From assembly GCA_963814165.1 (NCBI GenBank), contig CAWFBW010000001.1, positions 129,207 through 193,206 on the forward strand: DNA of 64,000 nucleotides, written 5' to 3'. Below the pieces are notes generated by a model. That model had not been told where the DNA came from and did no database searches. It was given only the letters and a program-made list of their open reading frames with translations. The stretch's first letter is position 1. Each line of letters opens with the position of its first letter. The DNA is from DASRAA01 sp963814165 (GTDB taxonomy: Bacteria > Acidobacteriota > Terriglobia > Terriglobales > Acidobacteriaceae). The translations under genes were made by a program, and so were the position numbers. Shown here one piece after another: positions 54,977 through 63,554 of this stretch.

Positions 54977-55345
54977 TCACGTTCGCAGTTTGGGCCGCGT
55001 CGTCTTCTCCTTGTGTTTTGTCTTCCTTTTCGTTGGCGCAGGTTCAGCCATGCAGGCGAGGTGGCGTTCGAGAGCATCCAAGTGCGGGGACCAGAACCGG
55101 CGAAACCGAGCCAGCCAGGCATCCACCTCCTGAAATGGTTCAGGCCTCAGCCGGTAGAGACGGCGCTGTGCGTCCACCGTGGATTCCACGAAGCCGGCCT
55201 CGCGCAGCACTCGCAAGTGCTTTGACACCGTCGGCTGCGACATACGAAGTTGGCGCTCGATCTCTCCCACCGACCGTTGGGACGAGACCAGGAGGCTGAG
55301 TATCGCACGGCGGTTTGGCTCCGCAATGATTTCGAAGGATTCCAC
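54977..55345 (-). CDS. ArsR-family transcriptional repressor
   Basis: 122 residues from GTG 55345 (FEIIAEPNRRAILSLLVSSQ at the start). The winged helix-turn-helix is visible: RSVGEIERQLRMSQPTVSKH with LRVLREAGFVESTVDAQRRL and YRLRPEP. It lacks the CxC metal site of arsenic sensors and belongs to the SRPBCC-linked branch. The lysine/arginine-rich tail (TKRKTKHKEKTTRPK) is unusual. It heads the cassette and probably represses its own operon. The open frame extends to a TTG at 55381, but that TTG is better read as the -35 box. Confidence 0.87.
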   Translation of the reverse strand: MESFEIIAEPNRRAILSLLVSSQRSVGEIERQLRMSQPTVSKHLRVLREAGFVESTVDAQRRLYRLRPEPFQEVDAWLARFRRFWSPHLDALERHLACMAEPAPTKRKTKHKEKTTRPKLRT

Positions 55346-55349
55346 CCAT

Positions 55350-55381
55350 TGAATATACGCTATAGAGCATATACGTGTCAA
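55350..55381 (-). promoter_or_regulatory. Promoter with overlapping operator dyad for the arsR cassette
   Basis: Read leftward: TTGACA (55381-55376), an 18-base spacer, TATATT (55357-55352). The GTG start codon at 55345 lies where transcription would begin, so the message may be leaderless. Spacer and -10 overlap an imperfect palindrome ATATGCTCTATAGCGTATAT (16 of 20 positions symmetric), a good candidate for ArsR autorepression. Confidence 0.5.
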
Positions 55382-55399
55382 GGCATATAATGGCTTCTG

Positions 55400-55740
55400 A
55401 CAAATCTAAGAGTGATATTGCAGGTATAAGGGTCCTTCGAATTGTCGCTTCGCTTCTCGCTTGGGATGACAAACGACAGAAAGTCTTGGTCGGGTCGTGA
55501 GTGCCCTTCGTTGAAGGCTGACTTTGAAGCGAGTCATTCACCGGGCTGAAGCCCAGTGCTTCCACCGAAAAAGCAGATCCCTCGCGGCGGAAGGCGGCGT
55601 TCGTGATTGCAACGTGTGAGCGTATTCGATCCCACCCTTTCGCAAAGAGCGCGAAAGGATGGGGCACCCGGATTCTTGGTGGTACGAACGAAATGCAGGT
55701 CCTCGACTCCGGCGCTAACGCGCCTGCGCCGGGATGACAA
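55400..55740. repeat. Cluster of dispersed intergenic repeats
   Basis: The 405-bp gap before the kinase 3' end holds no gene but several repeat units: GGGATGACAAACG at about 55463, CGGGCTGAAGCCCAG at 55543, GAAAAAGCAGATCCCTCGCGG at 55567-55587 (as at 6106), a hairpin with arms at 55631-55643 and 55651-55664 (CCCACCCTTTCGC / GCGAAAGGATGGGG) running into GGGGCACCC (as at 2.2 kb), and CCGGGATGACA at 55729. Confidence 0.6.
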
Positions 55741-55750
55741 TCCTAAAATC

Positions 55751-58336
55751 TTAGCGGACGCCGGTGACGGTGTAGAGGTCGGAGAGGCGGACGCGGTAGT
55801 CGAAGCCGTAGGTGTTGCCGTCGGGGGTGATGATGGGCGGATCGGGAACTACGCCTCCGATGGGAGCGGTGGAGAGGGTGCGCCACGTGGTGCGCGCGCC
55901 GGTATGGGGGTTGAGTTTGTCCACTTTCACGCCTGCGCCGTTGGCGTCTGCCAAAGCCACATAAAGCTGGCCTTCGCTGGTCCAGCCCAAGCTCGTTTCG
56001 TTGGGCTTCAGACCCTTGATTTCTGCGATCTTCCCGTCGTCCATCGACAATATAGCTTCGCTGAATGTGCCGGTGGCGGCGGCTCGTATTTCCACAACGA
56101 CCCATTTGTCGTCGCGAGAAACCTGTCGATTCAACATTCCTTCAGGTGAGATCGGTTTGGGAGTGCCTCCATTCAGGTCCTGCAACCAAATGCGCGCAAG
56201 GCTCCCGGCCTCATTGCCGGAGTAGATAACCCGCTTGCCGTCGGACAAGAACTGGGGAAAGATGGCGGCCGGAACGAATGTGGGCGGACTGATGCGGCGA
56301 GGCTCGCCGGGGCCGATGGGCAACAACCAGATTTCGTGATTCGGCTCGGTGAGCTTGATGGACAGCGCCCATTTCTTATCACGCGAGAGGGTGGCCGCAT
56401 AGCCCTCGCCGATGGGAACGGCGGCCGAGCCGTCGGTGTCCCGTACATACACGGTGTAATTAGACGTGGAAGAGCCCTCCTCTTCGAAGAGGATCATCTT
56501 GCCGTCTTCGCTGATGTCGCGGAGATAGCTGAAGTCGAGCCAAGAGAGGTCACGGAGAGACTCGCCGTGATTGCTGGAGACGACAATGCCGCGGCGAGCG
56601 ATGCCCTGCCCGACCAGGAGTTGCCCTTTGGAGGAGATGTCGCGCAGGTGAATACGGCCCGGCATGGCCAGCGGGTCGCGGGTCTTCCCCGAGAGCGACA
56701 GGGCGTGGACCTCTCCAGACTCGAGAGGAGAGCTGCTCCAGACCTCGTCTCCGCTGACGCTCCAGGCCAGACCCTGAGAGCTTTCGTATAACCGGCTTGC
56801 AGCGACTTTCTCGCCGGTGGTACGTAGGATCATGACGGTGCCGCGATCGTCACTGGGATTGGTGTGGGCGATGAAGGCGATGTACTTGCCGTTGGGCGAG
56901 AAGCGAACATCGTCAATCAGCTTCTCGCGATACAGCACCTTGCCAATGGGGTACTCGAGTTGACAGATTAAGTCGGCAGGAACGTAACGCACGATGGCAA
57001 GGGCTGAACCGTCTGGGGTGAAGTCGGCAGCCTGGATGTTTTCGATCTCGGGCTTGGGAGCGCTATTGCCGGTGGTGCGGGCAAGATTGCCCGGAGCGAG
57101 AAGCGTCGTGCGGGCCTGCGGAGAGAGCGCAACGGCAAGTTCTCCCTTGCTCGATATTGCCAGCAGGCGCGCGTCCTTGATGCCCATGGGATGGCCACCG
57201 ACGCCGTCGGCAGGTACGGAGTAAAGCTCGGGCTCGGCGGCCTCCCAGGCGGCGGTGTAGATGACGTTCTGCCCGTCGGGCGTGAAACGAGCGGTGCCGG
57301 GGGTGCCGCGGCGATAGGTGACCTGATGAAACTGTGCGCCGGTGGCGGGATGCCGAGCCGAGGAAAGCAGCCATCCGGCAAGACCGGCGAGGAGCACGAG
57401 CGCAGCGGCTGCAGCGAAAAGAGAGGTGCGGGTCTTGCGTTCTTTGACCTTGGCGGCGGAGAGGCCTCCGGATGCGGTGAGCGTGGTGACGGACTCGAGA
57501 TCGAACGCCATGTCGCGCGCGGACTGGAAGCGCTGCTCGGGGGCCTTCTCGAGACAGTGGCGGACAATGCGATCGAGCGCGGGCGGAAGCGGGCGGCCAC
57601 CGGTTGGCGTCTCGGGCGGGTCGTCGTGAAGGATGGCCGTCATGGTTTCGGCGGTGGTGTCGCGCTGGAAGGCGCGTACACCGCTGAGTATTTCGTAGAG
57701 CACCGCGCCGAAGCTGAAGATGTCGGTACGACAATCCACGGTAGCGCCGCGGACCTGCTCGGGAGACATGTAGCCGGCGGTGCCGACGACGGTGCCGACT
57801 CCCGTGAGCGGCGCGCCTGAAGTCATGGTGCCGACGCGGGTGGCATCGCTGTCATTAGCAACGGTCTTGGCGAGACCGAAGTCGAGGATCTTTACGCGGC
57901 CTTCGCGGGTAATGAAGATGTTGTCGGGCTTGAGGTCGCGATGAGCGATGTCTTTGCCGTGCGCGGCGGCAAGGCCTTGCGCGGTCTGGACGCCGTAGTC
58001 GATGGCCTTTCGATGCGAGAGGGGGCCACGGGCGAGAATGGCGCGCAGAGTCTCGCCTTCGAGCAGTTCGCAGACCATGTAAGGCGTGCCGTCCTGCTGA
58101 CCGAGGTCGTGGACGCCGAGAATGTTGGGGTGATTGAGCGCGGCGATGGCGCGGGCTTCCTGCTCGAAACGACGCAGGCGGTCGGCGTCGGCGGCGAAGG
58201 ACGCAGGAAGAATTTTGACGGCGACGTCGCGTCCGAGACGCTGATCGCAGGCGCGGTAAACTTCGCCCATTCCGCCAGCGCCGATAAGCGCAACGAGTTC
58301 GTAAGGTCCGAGCTTGGTACCGGGAGTCAGAGCCAT
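55751..58336 (-). CDS. Receptor-like Ser/Thr protein kinase with TolB-like beta-propeller
   Basis: 861 residues from ATG 58336. Hanks-type kinase domain: GPYELVALIGAGGMGEVYRA (Gly loop), VAVK (Lys41), HRDLKPDN (Asp134), DFG (152-154), GTAGYMSPEQVRG activation segment. One helix at about 305-325 (FAAAAALVLLAGLAGWLL) crosses the membrane. The rest is a six-bladed, WD40/TolB-like propeller outside the cell (PGTARFTPDGQNVIYTAAWE, VRFSPNGKYIAFIAHTNPSD, GTPKPISPEGMLNRQVSRDD). This architecture is expanded in Acidobacteriota. The longer open frame to 58420 is unlikely because a TATAAT box lies inside it. Ligand and targets unknown. Confidence 0.92.
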   Translation of the reverse strand: MALTPGTKLGPYELVALIGAGGMGEVYRACDQRLGRDVAVKILPASFAADADRLRRFEQEARAIAALNHPNILGVHDLGQQDGTPYMVCELLEGETLRAILARGPLSHRKAIDYGVQTAQGLAAAHGKDIAHRDLKPDNIFITREGRVKILDFGLAKTVANDSDATRVGTMTSGAPLTGVGTVVGTAGYMSPEQVRGATVDCRTDIFSFGAVLYEILSGVRAFQRDTTAETMTAILHDDPPETPTGGRPLPPALDRIVRHCLEKAPEQRFQSARDMAFDLESVTTLTASGGLSAAKVKERKTRTSLFAAAAALVLLAGLAGWLLSSARHPATGAQFHQVTYRRGTPGTARFTPDGQNVIYTAAWEAAEPELYSVPADGVGGHPMGIKDARLLAISSKGELAVALSPQARTTLLAPGNLARTTGNSAPKPEIENIQAADFTPDGSALAIVRYVPADLICQLEYPIGKVLYREKLIDDVRFSPNGKYIAFIAHTNPSDDRGTVMILRTTGEKVAASRLYESSQGLAWSVSGDEVWSSSPLESGEVHALSLSGKTRDPLAMPGRIHLRDISSKGQLLVGQGIARRGIVVSSNHGESLRDLSWLDFSYLRDISEDGKMILFEEEGSSTSNYTVYVRDTDGSAAVPIGEGYAATLSRDKKWALSIKLTEPNHEIWLLPIGPGEPRRISPPTFVPAAIFPQFLSDGKRVIYSGNEAGSLARIWLQDLNGGTPKPISPEGMLNRQVSRDDKWVVVEIRAAATGTFSEAILSMDDGKIAEIKGLKPNETSLGWTSEGQLYVALADANGAGVKVDKLNPHTGARTTWRTLSTAPIGGVVPDPPIITPDGNTYGFDYRVRLSDLYTVTGVR

Positions 58337-58349
58337 GAGGGTGAATCGC

Positions 58350-58355
58350 ATTATA
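58350..58355 (-). promoter_or_regulatory. -10 box (TATAAT) of the kinase gene
   Basis: Consensus TATAAT on the minus strand, 13 bases upstream of ATG 58336; transcription would start only about 6 bases before the start codon, so the leader is very short. A -35 box 17 bases upstream (GCGGAG) is poor. Confidence 0.4.
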
Positions 58356-58409
58356 GCGTGATTGATGGCGTTCTCCGCGGGCTGGGCGTACGTGCTGTTG
58401 AGACTTAAA

Positions 58410-58444
58410 GACCCACACAATCCAAAAGCAGGATTGTGTGGGTC
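58410..58444. repeat. Perfect 14-bp palindrome between divergent genes
   Basis: GACCCACACAATCC (58410-58423) and its exact complement GGATTGTGTGGGTC (58431-58444) with a 7-base loop AAAAGCA. It ends GGGTCACCC. Because it sits between two divergent genes it is not a 3' terminator; it resembles the other dispersed palindromes of this window. Confidence 0.65.
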
Positions 58445-58523
58445 ACCCGGTGCACGTTGAACTTGGTAATATCAGTTCACTACTTTCTCTCTCAACGCTA
58501 GACAACCAGAACCTGGAGGATGA

Positions 58524-60803
58524 ATGCGTCGCTACTGCGCGATCGTTTCGATGTGGGGATTACTGTTTTCACAACTTGGCGCGGCGGCGCAACAGGCGCC
58601 TGCGAGCGAGTCATTGCTGGGGTTCACGGCGCAATCGAGTGCCACCGAGCGGCAGTGGGAGCAGAAGTTTCAGCAGATTCCCGACCCCAAGCTGATGCGG
58701 GACTACATGCAGCGGCTGAGCGCGCGTCCGCACCATGTGGGCTCGCCGTACGACAAGCAGAACGCCGAGTGGATTCTGGCGCAATTGCAGTCGTGGGGAT
58801 GGGACGCGAAGATCGAGAAGTTCGACGTGCTGTTTCCGACTCCGAAGACGCGGCTGCTGGAAATGACGGCGCCGACAGCGTTCAAGGCAAAGCTGGAGGA
58901 ACCGGCGCTGGCGATCGATCCGACGAGCAGTCAGAAAGACGAGCAACTGCCCACCTACAACGCGTACTCGCCCGACGGCGATGTAAGTGGGCCGCTGGTT
59001 TTCGTGAATTACGGGCTTCCGGCGGACTACGAACAGCTTGAGCGGCTCGGCGTGTCGGTGAAGGGCGCGATTGTTATTGCGAAGTATGGAAACTCGTGGC
59101 GGGGGGTGAAGCCGCGCGTAGCGTGGGAGCATGGCGCGGTTGGGTGCCTGATTTATTCCGAGCCGCAGGACGATGGGTACTCGCAAAACCGCACGTTTCC
59201 TAATGGACCGATGCGTCCGAAGGACGGCGTGCAGCGTGGCAGCGTGATGGACTTCCCGCATTCGTATCCGGGGGACCCTTTGACGCCGGGAGTGGGCGCG
59301 ACGGAAGGCGCGAAGCGACTCGACATCAAGGACGCGAAGAACATTGCGCCGATTCCGACATTGCCGATTTCGTATGGCGACGCGCAGCCTCTGCTGGCGG
59401 CGTTGACTGGTCCGGTGGCTCCGGAAACGTGGCGGGGTTCGCTGCCGATCACGTACCACGTGGGTCCGGGAGCGGCGAAGGCGCACCTCGCAGTGACGTT
59501 CGACTGGAAGCTGCGGCCGGTTTTTGACGTGATCGCGAAGATGGCGGGAAGCAGCGAAAGCGATGAATGGGTGGTGCGGGGGAACCATCATGATGCGTGG
59601 GTGAATGGAGCGGAAGATCCGGTGTCGGGACAGATGGCGCTGCTGGAAGAAGCGCGGGCGCTGGGGGAACTGAAGAAGCAGGGATGGGCGCCGAAGCGGA
59701 CCATCATTTACGCCGCGTGGGATGGCGAAGAGCCCATGTTGCTGGGCTCAACGGAATGGGTCGAGACGCATGCGACGGAGTTGCAGCAGCACGCCGTGGC
59801 CTACGTCAACACTGATGGGAATGGACGGGGCTTTCTGATGATGGAAGGTGCACATTCGCTGGAGGCGATGATGAACGGCGTCGCGCGCGATGTGCAGGAC
59901 CCGGAGAGCGGCGTCACGGTTTGGAAGCGCGCCCAAGCGAAGCAGATTGCAGATGCGAAAGACGCGGAGGCGCGGGCGACCATCCGCGGCCGGGTTGATT
60001 TGCAGCTGGCGCCTCTAGGTTCGGGGACGGACTATACGGCCTTCGAGCATCACTTGGGCGTGGCGTCGCTGAACCTGGGGTATGGCAGCGAAGACGACGG
60101 AGGAATTTATCGCTCGATCTCCGACGATTTTTACTGGTACACGCACTTTTCGGATACCGACTTCGTGTACGGCAAGGCGTTGTCGCAGACGGTGGGCCTC
60201 GCGGTAATGCGTCTCGCGGACGCGGATGTGCTGCCGTACCGCTTCACCAACCTGGCGGACGCGGCGAGCGGCTACCTGAAAGAAGTACAGGAACTGCTGA
60301 AGCAGAAGCAGGTCCAGGTGAAGGAACAGAATCGCGAGGTGGAGGACGGCGTGTTTGCGGCGACCAACGACCCGCGGCGCCCGAAAGTCACGCCGAAACT
60401 GGAGGCGGTGCCGCCGTACATCAACTTTGCTCCGCTGCAAAATGCGGTGGATGCGCTGGCCAAGTCGGGTGAGCACTACAACAAGGCACTGGCTGCCGCG
60501 ATGAAGGGACCGGCCGATCCGGCGAAGCTGGCCGCAATCAACGACAAGCTGCTCACCGCGGAACAACTGCTGTTGAACCAGGGCGGCCTGCCGACGCGTC
60601 CGTACTACAAGCACATGCTGTACGCTCCGGGGATTTACACGGGGTACTCGCCGAAGACCGTGTCGGGAATACGGGAAAGCATTGAGCTGAAGGATTACAA
60701 GTTGGCGGAGTCGGAAGTGCCGAGAGTTGCCAAGGTGGTGAACGACGAGGCGACATTCGTGGAGCAGATGGCCGTGGAATTGGAGAAGGTCGGGGGGCAG
60801 TAA
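58524..60803 (+). CDS. M28-family peptidase, glutamate carboxypeptidase II-like
   Basis: 759 residues. Signal peptide MWGLLFSQLGAAA, a PA domain inserted in the protease domain (GPLVFVNYGLPADYEQLERL, KGAIVIAKYGNSWRGVKPRV), M28 core and a C-terminal helical dimerisation domain. Zinc-site residues by alignment with human GCPII: His355 in GNHHDAWVNGAEDP, Asp365, the catalytic/bridging pair Glu402-Glu403 in WDGEEPMLLGSTEW, and Asp in AYVNTDGNGRG. The last ligand (His553 in GCPII, YHSVYETY) is Arg530 here (YRSISDDFYWY), so one zinc site may be damaged. ATG 58524 with CCTGGAGG upstream. Probably a secreted or periplasmic exopeptidase; activity is uncertain. Confidence 0.88.
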   Translation: MRRYCAIVSMWGLLFSQLGAAAQQAPASESLLGFTAQSSATERQWEQKFQQIPDPKLMRDYMQRLSARPHHVGSPYDKQNAEWILAQLQSWGWDAKIEKFDVLFPTPKTRLLEMTAPTAFKAKLEEPALAIDPTSSQKDEQLPTYNAYSPDGDVSGPLVFVNYGLPADYEQLERLGVSVKGAIVIAKYGNSWRGVKPRVAWEHGAVGCLIYSEPQDDGYSQNRTFPNGPMRPKDGVQRGSVMDFPHSYPGDPLTPGVGATEGAKRLDIKDAKNIAPIPTLPISYGDAQPLLAALTGPVAPETWRGSLPITYHVGPGAAKAHLAVTFDWKLRPVFDVIAKMAGSSESDEWVVRGNHHDAWVNGAEDPVSGQMALLEEARALGELKKQGWAPKRTIIYAAWDGEEPMLLGSTEWVETHATELQQHAVAYVNTDGNGRGFLMMEGAHSLEAMMNGVARDVQDPESGVTVWKRAQAKQIADAKDAEARATIRGRVDLQLAPLGSGTDYTAFEHHLGVASLNLGYGSEDDGGIYRSISDDFYWYTHFSDTDFVYGKALSQTVGLAVMRLADADVLPYRFTNLADAASGYLKEVQELLKQKQVQVKEQNREVEDGVFAATNDPRRPKVTPKLEAVPPYINFAPLQNAVDALAKSGEHYNKALAAAMKGPADPAKLAAINDKLLTAEQLLLNQGGLPTRPYYKHMLYAPGIYTGYSPKTVSGIRESIELKDYKLAESEVPRVAKVVNDEATFVEQMAVELEKVGGQ

Positions 60804-60853
60804 GGCGCTGAATTCCTGTGCTAAAATACTGTTTCTAGACGATTTCGACACGC

Positions 60854-61132
60854 ATGCACTTCTCCAAAGAATATGTGGGCTATCTGGCCCAGCAAATCAC
60901 CAAAAAGCTCATTGACGGTGAGTTCATCGAGACGGCGGAGCCGCAACAGGTTCGCGAACGCGTCCACGCCGCGTTGATCGAAGAACTGACGCTGGAAGAC
61001 CGCATCAACGACGAAGTGCGAATCATTCTGGAAACGTACTCAGACGAGATGCGGCAGAGCGGCGCCAATTACCAGGAGATGTTCAAGAAGATCAAGAACG
61101 AACTAGTGCGCAAGTACAAGGCGGTTCTATGA
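60854..61132 (+). CDS. DUF507 family protein (first of a pair)
   Basis: 92 residues, soluble, nearly all helical, rich in Glu and Lys: YVGYLAQQITKKLIDGEFIE, EQVRERVHAALIEELTLEDR-like core (sequence QQVRERVHAALIEELTLEDR), FKKIKNELVRKYKAVL. DUF507 proteins occur as adjacent pairs in Acidobacteriota and some Deltaproteobacteria; no function is established. The stop overlaps the start of the second copy (ATGA), so the pair is co-translated and may form a heterodimer. A TAAAAT -10-like box lies at 60822-60827. Confidence 0.87.
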   Translation: MHFSKEYVGYLAQQITKKLIDGEFIETAEPQQVRERVHAALIEELTLEDRINDEVRIILETYSDEMRQSGANYQEMFKKIKNELVRKYKAVL

Positions 61133-61403
61133 GAATCAGCCGGGAAAAGATCAATAAACTGGCGCACGCCGTGGCCGACACGCTGGCCGAAACCGATAGC
61201 GTGGACTTCATCGAAGACCGCAATACGATTCGGCAGGAAGCCCGCCGCGTGCTGGAACAGCTCATGGTGGAAGAGGCAAAGATCATGCTGCCGCGCGGCA
61301 CAAGATCGAGAGCCAGCGCAAGACCATCCTGGAGGGCTCGCAGGAGTGGGACATCCTCTACCGGAAGTACTACAACGAAGAAGTGAAGAAGCTCGGAATC
61401 TAA
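61129..61403 (+). CDS. DUF507 family protein (second of the pair, frameshifted)
   Basis: Starts ISREKINKLAHAVADTLAET with VDFIEDRNTIRQEARRVLEQ. One G is missing after 61284 (ATC-ATGCTG where ATC-GATGCTG is expected); restoring it gives KIDAAARHKIESQRKTILEG and EWDILYRKYYNEEVKKLGI, ending at the TAA 61401-61403. The span is one base short of a multiple of three and the repaired length, 91 residues, matches the first copy. Conservation of the out-of-frame part argues for a sequence error. Confidence 0.82.
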
Positions 61404-61406
61404 ACC

Positions 61407-61430
61407 CAGTTGCCAGTTGCCAGTTGTCAG
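61407..61430. repeat. Short tandem repeat of CAGTTGC
   Basis: CAGTTGCCAGTTGCCAGTTG, three units with 7-base period, right after the DUF507 pair. Similar simple repeats lie at 2.06 and 48.0 kb. Confidence 0.5.
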
Positions 61431-61506
61431 TTTCAAACCCAAGGAAAATCATTCCTAAAGACTAGCGGTTCTGGCGCGCCGAGCAGTGGCCGGTAGTGGA
61501 TGTAAT

Positions 61507-61921
61507 CTATTTGGCGCGCAGCAGGAGCACGGGCACACTGACGCTGTGCTGGACGCGGTTGGCGGTGGTGCCCAGAAAGATATCGGCGATGAAGCGGTGG
61601 CCGTGGGTGCTCATGGCCACGAGGTCGCAGCCTTTCTGTTCCACCCATTTGATGATTTCGGTGGCAGGGTCGCCGTAGGCCAGTTCGGCCTGGGCAGTGA
61701 TGCCCGCCGCTTCAAATTCGGCACGTACTTTCTCCAGGTAGGCGGGGTCTGCGGAGATCTCCGGGCTCACGGCATCGGGGCCGTAGGTGCGGGCGGCCCA
61801 TCCATCGGCGACGTGCAGCAACACGAAGCGGCTGTGCGTCCGTTGCCAGTTTCTTAACGTGCTCGATGATCGCCCGGTCGGTCGGGGTGCCGTCGAGCGT
61901 GACCAGGATGGTGTCATACAT
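61507..61921 (-). CDS. Universal stress protein (UspA family), frameshifted
   Basis: About 137 residues. N-terminus MYDTILVTLDGTPTDRAIIE with HVKKLATDA from ATG 61921. Near 61838-61845 the frame shifts and continues RFVLLHVADGWAARTYGPDA. The nucleotide-binding signature is intact: DLVAMSTHGHRFIADIFLGT followed by NRVQHSVSVPVLLLRAK (the G2xG9xG(S/T) type loop). One extra base (or two missing) explains the shift. It is 24 bases downstream of mntH and probably co-transcribed. Confidence 0.83.
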
Positions 61922-61945
61922 TGTGGTACATCTCCGGGGGAGGCG

Positions 61946-63362
61946 CTATCCCCCAACAATCACCTGCCATGCGGTTCTCAGCGAATCGGGCAGGCCGTAG
62001 ATGTCCATGGCGGTGATCAGGATCGCACTGGCCCAGCCGGCGGTCAGCAGAAACCAGCCGTTGCGCCACGCGCCCATGCGCTTGCGCGAACTGGTGAAGT
62101 GCAGCAGGGGAAACATGGCGAACGGCAATTGCAGCGCCAGCACCACCTGGCTGAGCGTGAGCAGATCGGTGACGCTGCTGTCGCCGCGAATGCCGATGAT
62201 CAAGATGGCCGGCAAGATGGCCAGCATGCGGGTGATGAGCCGGCGGACCCAGGGCTGGATGCGCCAGTGCATGAAGCCTTCCATGACGACCTGGCCGGCG
62301 AGCGTGCCGGTGATGGTGCTGCTCTGTCCGCTGGCGAGCAGCGCGACGGCGAACAGCGTGCTGGCCGCCGTCGTGCCCAGCAGCGGGGCGAGCGTCAGAT
62401 AGGCGACGCGAATCCAGTCGCTGTCGGGGCTGAAGTGCACGACACCTGCCGCCCGGCACGGTGACGCTTTCTTTGCCGAAGAACACCATCGCCGCCAGCA
62501 CCAGGATGGCGGCGTTGACGAAGAACGCGATCGTCAGCGCGACGGTCGAGTCGATGGTGTTGAAGCGGATGGCGCTGCGGATGGAGGGTTCGTCTTTTTG
62601 CAGCTTGCGGCTCTGCACCAGCGCGGAGTGCAGATAGAGATTGTGCGGCATGACCGTGGCGCCGATGATGCCGATGGCGATGTACATCATTCCCGCCTGG
62701 CGGAAGTGCGGCGTGATCAGCGCGCGGCCCATCTCGGCGAAGCTGGGCTGGGTCTGCGGCAGGACGAAGATCTCGATGAAGTAGCAGACGCCGATGGTCG
62801 CGACCAGCAGCAGCACGACCGCCTCGATCGTCCGCATGCCGAAGCGCTGCAGGCCGAGCAGCAGCAGCACGTCGAGGCCGGTGATGATGACCGCCCAGAG
62901 CAGCGGGATGTGGAAGAGCAGGTTGAGCGCGACGGCGCTGCCGAGCACTTCGGCGAGGTCGCAGGCGGCGATGGCCAACTCGCAGAAAAGCCAGTTGGGC
63001 CAGCGCGTCCAGCGCGGATACCAGTCGCGGCAGCATTGGGCGAGGTCCTTGCCGGTCACCACGCCCAGGCGGGCGGAGATGACCTGCATGAAGATGGCCA
63101 TGAGGCTGGCGAGCCCGACCACCCAGAGCAGGCCGTACTTGAATTGCGCGCCGGCCTGCAGGTCGGTGCCCCAGTTGCCGGGGTCCATGTAGCCGACGCT
63201 GACCAGCATGGCCGGGCCGACGAAGGCCCGCCATTGCTGCCAGAAGCCGGCTTCGTGATGGGGCACGTCGACGGTGCTGTGCATGCCTTCGAGCGAAGGG
63301 TGGCTACCCAACCCTCTGCCGTCGAAGCCAGCGTCTACCGGCTCTGGTGTCGAATCCGCCAT
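61946..63362 (-). CDS. mntH: NRAMP-family Mn2+/divalent metal transporter MntH (frameshifted)
   Basis: About 472 residues, 11 helices, inner membrane, proton-coupled import of Mn2+ (or Fe2+). The metal site is complete: helix 1 GYMDPGNWGTDLQAG and helix 6 IIGATVMPHNLYLHSALVQS. Near 62440-62455 the frame shifts after VFFGKESVTVPGG; the family sequence then reads HFSPDSDWIRVAYLTLAPLL and continues to ILITAMDIYGLPDSLRTAWQ, with the stop at 61946. The span is one base over a multiple of three. The first 40 residues (acidic, with a HSTVDVPHH segment) are typical of acidobacterial MntH. No manganese riboswitch was recognised upstream. Confidence 0.9.
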
Positions 63363-63459
63363 GGAATGATTTCTATTCTATGTCTCCCCGCCCAGCGTTT
63401 GACACGCCACGCGCCGCAACCCTACTCTTTTCTTTCGAAAGGATGGCGTGCCGCGGCTA

Positions 63460-63540
63460 GAGCCACGCGGACTAAAGTCCGCTCGACGGGTGAAACATAA
63501 GTGGCCTAGCGACGCGACTAAAGCCGTACCCTTTCAAAAT
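63460..63540. repeat. Dispersed intergenic repeat (GACTAAAGYCC units)
   Basis: GGACTAAAGTCCGCTCG at about 63468-63484 and CGACTAAAGCCGTACCCTTTCAAAA at 63516-63540 (quoted in part: GACTAAAGCCGTACCC) match, with a few changes, the units at 6124-6192. Located between divergent mntH and purD. Confidence 0.55.
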
Positions 63541-63554
63541 GCGGAAGCCCTTCT

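Noticed and set aside
58611..59591. 326-residue minus-strand open frame inside the M28 peptidase
   Set aside because: Arginine-rich antisense shadow; the plus-strand peptidase is clear.
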